Below are positions 14,621 to 18,322 of a DNA stretch of 18,322 nucleotides, in pieces (positions within the stretch are counted from its first letter, which is position 1; each line of letters starts with the position of its first letter). A program made the position numbers and the translations under genes. The stretch is from Caldisericota bacterium (GTDB taxonomy: Bacteria; Caldisericota; Caldisericia; Caldisericales; Caldisericaceae). Location of the stretch: assembly GCA_030642335.1 (NCBI GenBank), contig DAOWNX010000005.1:1-18322 (forward strand), read 5' to 3'. The notes beneath the pieces are model-generated. The model searched no databases and was not told the DNA's origin. It saw only the letters and a program-made list of their open reading frames with translations.

Positions 14621-15429
14621 TCCATTTCAAAGATGTATCTTTTGCCTACAAGGAAGGAAAGTGGGCGGTTAGGCATATAAATTTTACTGTAAATAAAGGT
14701 GAGTTTGTTTCCATTATAGGAGGCAATGGCTCAGGCAAATCCACAATAGCCCGTTTATCAGACGGGCTATTGTTACCTCAAGAAGGAAGTGTTTTTGTGG
14801 ACGAGATGGATTCTCGTGCGAAAAAAGACGAATTCCTTATAAAAGAAAAAGTTGGAATTGTGTTTCAAAATCCTGATAATCAGTTTGTTGGAACTACTGT
14901 TGAGGAAGATATTGCGTTCGGATTAGAAAATATTGGAGTCGAAAGAATGGAGGCAAAAGCAAAGATAGAGCAGATTTCATCGTTGCTTGGTATAGATAAA
15001 TATCTTCATGGTTCTCCTTCTTACCTTTCAGGCGGAGAAAAGCAAAAAGTTGCTATTGCAAGTGTTCTGGTAATGCAGCCTGATTATCTTGTTATGGACG
15101 AAATCACTGCTCTTCTGGACCCCGTGAGTAGAAAAGAGGTGCTTAATCTTGTTCATTCGATAGTAGAAAATAAAAATATAGGCGTACTATATATTACTCA
15201 TATTACGGAAGAAGTGATAAAGAGTGACAGGGTTTTGGTACTTCATAAAGGAGAAAAGATAAAAGAAGGGGTACCGGCGGTTATTTTACAGGACATGAAA
15301 CTTTTAAATTCTGCAGGAGTTGCTTCACTCCCTTCAGTGATTATATCAGAAGAGCTCAGAAAACATGGCATTATTAATGCTTCTTTTGTAGACGAGGAGG
15401 ATCTTGTAGGTTCATTATGCTCGAATTAA
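14617..15429 (+). CDS. ecfA1: ECF transporter energy-coupling ATPase EcfA1
   Basis: This is one of two ABC ATPases that power energy-coupling-factor importers for vitamins and metals. The 270-residue product has Walker A GGNGSGKST (35-43), Q-loop Gln84 in VFQNPDNQFVG, the signature LSGGE (137-141), Walker B Asp161-Glu162 (YLVMDEITALLDP) and switch His195. The NPDNQF segment is typical of ECF ATPases. The start ATG overlaps the rplQ stop, and AAGGA directly abuts it, so initiation probably depends on ribosomes arriving from rplQ. A strong hairpin lies at codons 43-53. The order of the two ATPases follows the Bacillota rplQ-ecfA1-ecfA2-ecfT-truA layout; the numbering of the paralogues is inferred from that order. 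Confidence 0.93.
   Translation: MIHFKDVSFAYKEGKWAVRHINFTVNKGEFVSIIGGNGSGKSTIARLSDGLLLPQEGSVFVDEMDSRAKKDEFLIKEKVGIVFQNPDNQFVGTTVEEDIAFGLENIGVERMEAKAKIEQISSLLGIDKYLHGSPSYLSGGEKQKVAIASVLVMQPDYLVMDEITALLDPVSRKEVLNLVHSIVENKNIGVLYITHITEEVIKSDRVLVLHKGEKIKEGVPAVILQDMKLLNSAGVASLPSVIISEELRKHGIINASFVDEEDLVGSLCSN
14743..14773 (+). repeat. Perfect 12-bp inverted repeat (hairpin) inside ecfA1
   Basis: The arm ACAATAGCCCGT at 14743-14754 is exactly complementary to ACGGGCTATTGT at 14762-14773, with a 7-base loop TTATCAG. The hairpin is GC-rich in its upper stem, unlike the AT-rich surroundings, and encodes part of the region just after Walker A. There is no T-run after it, so it does not look like an intrinsic terminator. 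Confidence 0.75.
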
Positions 15430-16259
15430 AAAATGTTTTTGTGACATATGATCCAAACACAATTTTTATGAGTAATGCCCTTGTCGACATTTCTTTGGTA
15501 ATTAAAAAAAATGAATCAGTAGGTATTGTTGGTCGCATAGGCTCCGGTAAATCGACGCTTATACAACTTTTTAACGGATTAATTAAGCCGGATAATGGCA
15601 CAGTGTTGTTAGACAATGATGATATAAATAGTAAGCAGGTTGATATTAGGAAAGTAAGAAAGAAAGTAGGAATTGTTTTTCAATATCCCGAAGAGCAATT
15701 TTTTGCAGAAACTGTATTTGCGGAGGTTGCGTTTGGACCTAAAAATATGGGAGTACGTGAAACTGAATTAAAGGATGCTGTATTTTCTGCTCTTAAGGAT
15801 ATGGGATTTTCTTCGGAGAAGATAGCACAGCGTTCACCATTTTCTTTAAGTGGCGGTGAAAAGAGAAGAGTAGCCATAGCAAGTATAATAGCAATGAATC
15901 CTGATATACTTGTTTTAGACGAACCTATGGCTGGAATGGATTTTAATGGAAAAGAAAAACTCATTAAATATATCAAGAATGAAATAAAGAATGGTAGGAC
16001 TCTTGTTTTTGTTACGCATAATATGGAAGAACTATTGGAAATTGCTGATAGAGTCATTGCTTTGGATGATGGTAAGAAAGTATTTGATGGTAGAGTTAGA
16101 GATTTTTTTTCCGATGAAAAGCTTATTGAGAAAATTGGAATTGATATTCCTTCAGTCGTGAGGATGCGCAATAAATTGAAAAAGCATTACTCCGACATTC
16201 CATTTTGCAGAACTCCAATGGAGATTGCTTCATATCTTAAAAAGAGGGACAGACATTGA
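15417..16259 (+). CDS. ecfA2: ECF transporter energy-coupling ATPase EcfA2
   Basis: This is the second ECF ATPase, which pairs with EcfA1 on the cytosolic face of EcfT. The 280-residue product has Walker A GRIGSGKST (39-47), Gln89 in VFQYPEEQFFAE, LSGGE (144-148), Walker B Asp168-Glu169 (ILVLDEPMAGMDF) and His201 in VTHNMEE. The D-loop reads AGMDF rather than the usual AGLDP, a small variation. It overlaps the end of ecfA1 by 13 bases. GAGGAGG at 15394-15400 is rather far from the ATG, so coupling is plausible. A C-terminal tail of about 50 residues follows the nucleotide-binding core. Confidence 0.93.
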   Translation: MLELKNVFVTYDPNTIFMSNALVDISLVIKKNESVGIVGRIGSGKSTLIQLFNGLIKPDNGTVLLDNDDINSKQVDIRKVRKKVGIVFQYPEEQFFAETVFAEVAFGPKNMGVRETELKDAVFSALKDMGFSSEKIAQRSPFSLSGGEKRRVAIASIIAMNPDILVLDEPMAGMDFNGKEKLIKYIKNEIKNGRTLVFVTHNMEELLEIADRVIALDDGKKVFDGRVRDFFSDEKLIEKIGIDIPSVVRMRNKLKKHYSDIPFCRTPMEIASYLKKRDRH

Positions 16260-17053
16260 GAAAAAGAAGTTTTTTTGGACAATATAATTTTTCTGACTCT
16301 TTGTTATGCAAATTAGATCCGCGTGTTAAAATTGTACTCGTGTTTTCTATTGTAGTATTCCTATTTTTTGTGAAGACTATTTCGGGATATGTGCTTCTTT
16401 TACTATTTTCTATTTTCCTTATTTTACTTGCAAAGTCAAAAATTTCTGATGTGTTTCATTCTTTAGCACCTATTCTTTTTCTTCTTTTGTTTACGGTACT
16501 TTTTCAGTTATTTTTTACTCCCGGAAAAGTAGTTTACTCTTTTTTCTTTTTGAAGGTTACAAGCGAAGGCATATACCTTGCTACTTATATTGCAATGAGA
16601 CTTATGCTACTTTCGTTTTTTACTTTTGTACTCACTGCCACTACATCTAATATTGAACTTACTGATGGTTTTGAATCAGTGATCTCTCCACTTAAGATTG
16701 TACGGGTTCCTACAGAGGATGTTGCTTTAATGATTTCTATTGCTATGCGTTTTGTGCCTGTACTCTTTGAAGAGGCCACTAGAATTATGAAAGCGCAAAC
16801 ATCACGAGGGGTATTATTTAATAAGGGCAGTTTAATGCAACGCGCAAGAAGCTTCTTGCCATTACTGCTTCCTTTGTTGCTTAATGCATTTAATAGGGCT
16901 GACCAATTGGCAATTGCGATGGAAGCAAGAGGATTTGTAGTAGGGAAAGCGCGTACCAAATATCGTGAAATGCGGATTAGGAAAATTGATTTATTTTTTA
17001 TTTTTCTATTCATATTAATTATGGCTGCTTCTATTATGGTAAAAAGAATATGA
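16256..17053 (+). CDS. ecfT: ECF transporter transmembrane protein EcfT
   Basis: EcfT is the membrane scaffold that links the two ATPases to the substrate-binding S-components. The 265-residue product starts at TTG overlapping the ecfA2 stop (TTGA), after an AAGAGGGA stretch. It has hydrophobic segments at about residues 26-40, 43-60, 68-88, 107-127, 200-212 and 246-262. The two coupling-helix motifs that touch the ATPases are SRG (183-185, in AQTSRGV) and ARG (224-226, in AMEARGF). These motifs are diagnostic of the family. No S-component gene is nearby, so this is likely a shared core module that serves several substrates. Confidence 0.92.
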   Translation: MRKRSFFGQYNFSDSLLCKLDPRVKIVLVFSIVVFLFFVKTISGYVLLLLFSIFLILLAKSKISDVFHSLAPILFLLLFTVLFQLFFTPGKVVYSFFFLKVTSEGIYLATYIAMRLMLLSFFTFVLTATTSNIELTDGFESVISPLKIVRVPTEDVALMISIAMRFVPVLFEEATRIMKAQTSRGVLFNKGSLMQRARSFLPLLLPLLLNAFNRADQLAIAMEARGFVVGKARTKYREMRIRKIDLFFIFLFILIMAASIMVKRI

Positions 17054-17811
17054 AAAACTATATTTTGAGAATGGAATATATCGGAAGAAATTTTTATGGG
17101 TTTCAAAAGCAAAGAGATCTACCTACTATTCAAGGCAGCACGGAAGGAGCTTTAACAAGGATTCTTAGAGTGCCTATAAGTGTGAATGGTGCTTCAAGGA
17201 CTGACAGAGGGGTAAATGCATTTAATCAGTATGTTAATTTTTATTTTGATGGAGAGATTGATCCGGTCAAGCTCAAGAAAAAGCTTAACTCTTTGCTTGC
17301 ACAAAAAGGCATAATAATAAAAGAAGTACAAGAAGTCGATATGAAGTTTCATTCGAGAAAATCAGCAAAAGGGAAGGTGTATACTTATATTCTTTCTAGT
17401 TGTCGTGAGAGAGATTTTTTTCTTTCACCGTATGTATATTTTCACCATAGTGAATTAAATAAAGACCTTCTTAATTTGGCAATGAAGGGATTAAAAGGAA
17501 AACATGATTTTTCTATTTTTGCAAATAGAGATAGGTCAATTCCACGAAGAAATAATATTTGTGAGTTGTTCGCAGTTGGTTTTATAGAAAAAAATGGTTT
17601 ACTTGTTTTTTATTTTTTGGGCGATCGATTTCTATACCACATGGTGCGTAGAATGGTGTACTATTTGATAAAAGCAGGAGAAGGCGCTATAAAAAAGGAT
17701 TATCTGGAAGCTCCATTTAATGTAAGTGGCATTCCGTACACAAGACAAGTACTTTCGCCAGAACCGCTTTTTTTAGTAAATGTTGTCTACAATTCATTGA
17801 CTAAATTTTAA
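17050..17811 (+). CDS. truA: tRNA pseudouridine(38-40) synthase TruA
   Basis: TruA makes pseudouridine at positions 38-40 in the anticodon arm of many tRNAs. The 253-residue product starts ILRMEYIGRNFYGFQKQ, a family N-terminus. The active-site motif SRTDRGVNAFNQ has the catalytic Asp at residue 52; the E. coli counterpart is GRTDAGVHATGQ with Asp60. C-terminal landmarks are KHDFSIFANRD, DRFLYHMVRRMV near residues 195-206, and PEPLFLVNVVY at the end. The ATG overlaps the ecfT stop (ATGA) with no clear ribosome binding site, so coupling is likely. The position between ecfT and rplM matches Bacillota. Confidence 0.95.
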   Translation: MKNYILRMEYIGRNFYGFQKQRDLPTIQGSTEGALTRILRVPISVNGASRTDRGVNAFNQYVNFYFDGEIDPVKLKKKLNSLLAQKGIIIKEVQEVDMKFHSRKSAKGKVYTYILSSCRERDFFLSPYVYFHHSELNKDLLNLAMKGLKGKHDFSIFANRDRSIPRRNNICELFAVGFIEKNGLLVFYFLGDRFLYHMVRRMVYYLIKAGEGAIKKDYLEAPFNVSGIPYTRQVLSPEPLFLVNVVYNSLTKF

Positions 17812-17824
17812 AATATGCTATTAT
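17797..17824 (+). promoter_or_regulatory. Predicted sigma-70-type promoter for rplM
   Basis: A -35 box TTGACT at 17797-17802 and a -10 box TATTAT at 17819-17824 are separated by 16 bases. TG at 17816-17817, one base before the -10 box, matches an extended -10 element. The -35 lies in the last codons of truA. Transcription would start near 17831, leaving a leader of about 30 bases before ATG 17864. The match is by eye; no start site was measured. Confidence 0.6.
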
Positions 17825-17863
17825 CTTTTGCAGTGACTGCGTATTATAGGAGGAGTAATAATT

Positions 17864-18322
17864 ATGGAAAGGATTACGAAATTTGTTAACTCAAAAGATG
17901 TGAATAAAAAGTGGTATTTAATCGACGCAAAAGGGCAAGCTGTAGGTAGAGTTGCTGTTGAAGCAGCAAAAATTTTGAGAGGTAAGAATAAACCTACATT
18001 TACACCAAATATCAATATGGGCGATAATGTCATTGTGATTAATGCTGCTAAGGTGAAGGTAACAGGAAGGAAGCTTGCTAATAAGCTTTATTATAGACAT
18101 GCTACGAATTATGTTGGCAACTTAAAAAGGTTTACGTTAGAAAATATATTAGACGACAAACCTGAATTTGCCATAGAGCATGCTGTGCGATTGATGCTTC
18201 CTAAAAATAGACTTGGAAGAAAAATGCTTAAAGGTCTAAGAGTATATAGAGATGACAAGTATCCTCAAGAAATAAAAATTACAAAAGTTGAGAAAGCTAT
18301 AAAAATCCCAGCAGTTAAAGAA
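17864..18322 (+). CDS. rplM: 50S ribosomal protein L13 (3' end outside window)
   Basis: L13 is an early-assembling large-subunit protein. The frame opens at ATG 17864 behind a strong AGGAGG site and runs 153 codons to the window edge without a stop. Family L13 is about 140-150 residues, so the stop is probably just beyond the window. Motifs are KWYLIDAKGQAVGRVAVEAA near the N-terminus, RGKNKPTFTPNINMGDNVIV and NAAKVKVTGRK, then AVRLMLPKNRLGRKMLKGLR and VYRDDKYPQE near residues 127-136. In most bacteria rpsI follows. The gene probably has its own promoter just upstream, unlike its closely packed neighbours. Confidence 0.96.
   Translation, partial: MERITKFVNSKDVNKKWYLIDAKGQAVGRVAVEAAKILRGKNKPTFTPNINMGDNVIVINAAKVKVTGRKLANKLYYRHATNYVGNLKRFTLENILDDKPEFAIEHAVRLMLPKNRLGRKMLKGLRVYRDDKYPQEIKITKVEKAIKIPAVKE

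Noticed and set aside
14743..14773. Intrinsic terminator after rplQ
   Set aside because: The stem is strong, but the bases after it (TACCTCAAG) have no T-run, and the site is inside the ecfA1 coding frame.
15680..16171. Long antisense reading frame opposite ecfA2 (163 codons)
   Set aside because: It is the shadow of a well-supported ATPase gene; the translation is Ser/Ile-rich with no recognisable motif and no ribosome binding site.
16585..17112. Long antisense reading frame opposite ecfT (175 codons)
   Set aside because: It covers a gene with diagnostic EcfT motifs and crosses into truA; the antisense product resembles no family.

Overview
The window is a nearly unbroken bacterial ribosomal-protein supercluster, all on the + strand: the 3' end of tuf, then the S10, spc and alpha operons fused end to end, then an ECF-transporter core module, truA, and the start of rplM. 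The DNA is AT-rich by eye. Shine-Dalgarno sites are strong (GGAGG-type), and GTG starts are common (rpsC, rpsE, map, infA, rpsM, rpsD), with one TTG start (ecfT). The tail order secY-adk-map-infA-rpmJ-rpsM-rpsK-rpsD-rpoA-rplQ-ecfA1-ecfA2-ecfT-truA-rplM is the one usual in Bacillota, especially Clostridia, where rpsD sits beside rpsK. Similar orders also occur in some deep-branching AT-rich thermophile lineages. I cannot place the organism below domain Bacteria. Caldisericota- or Atribacterota-like lineages are only guesses.

Layout: 1-141 is the end of EF-Tu. 163-4795 is the S10 operon (S10, L3, L4, L23, L2, S19, L22, S3, L16, L29). 4798-10133 is the spc operon (S17, L14, L24, L5, S14, S8, L6, L18, S5, L15, SecY) without the usual L30 gene. 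10133-14620 is adk, map, infA, rpmJ and the alpha operon (S13, S11, S4, RpoA, L17). 14617-17053 encodes two ECF ATPases and the EcfT membrane protein. 17050-17811 is truA. 17864 to the end is L13, still open at the window edge. No gene-free stretch reaches 60 bases, so promoters and terminators have almost no room. The clearest promoter is in front of rplM.

The genes make ribosome parts (both subunits), the RNA polymerase alpha subunit, IF-1, the Sec channel, two growth-linked housekeeping enzymes (adenylate kinase, methionine aminopeptidase), a tRNA pseudouridine synthase, and the energising core of vitamin/metal ECF importers. Many neighbours overlap or lie within a few bases, so translational coupling is expected along most of the chain.

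I found no novel system here. Points worth a second look are: a one-base frameshift that splits rplC; the missing rpmD; a perfect 12-bp hairpin inside ecfA1; a well-formed promoter with a small dyad at its predicted start, ahead of rplM; an N-terminally extended L5; and the uniform use of zinc-binding (four-ligand) forms of S4, S14, L24, L36 and adenylate kinase.
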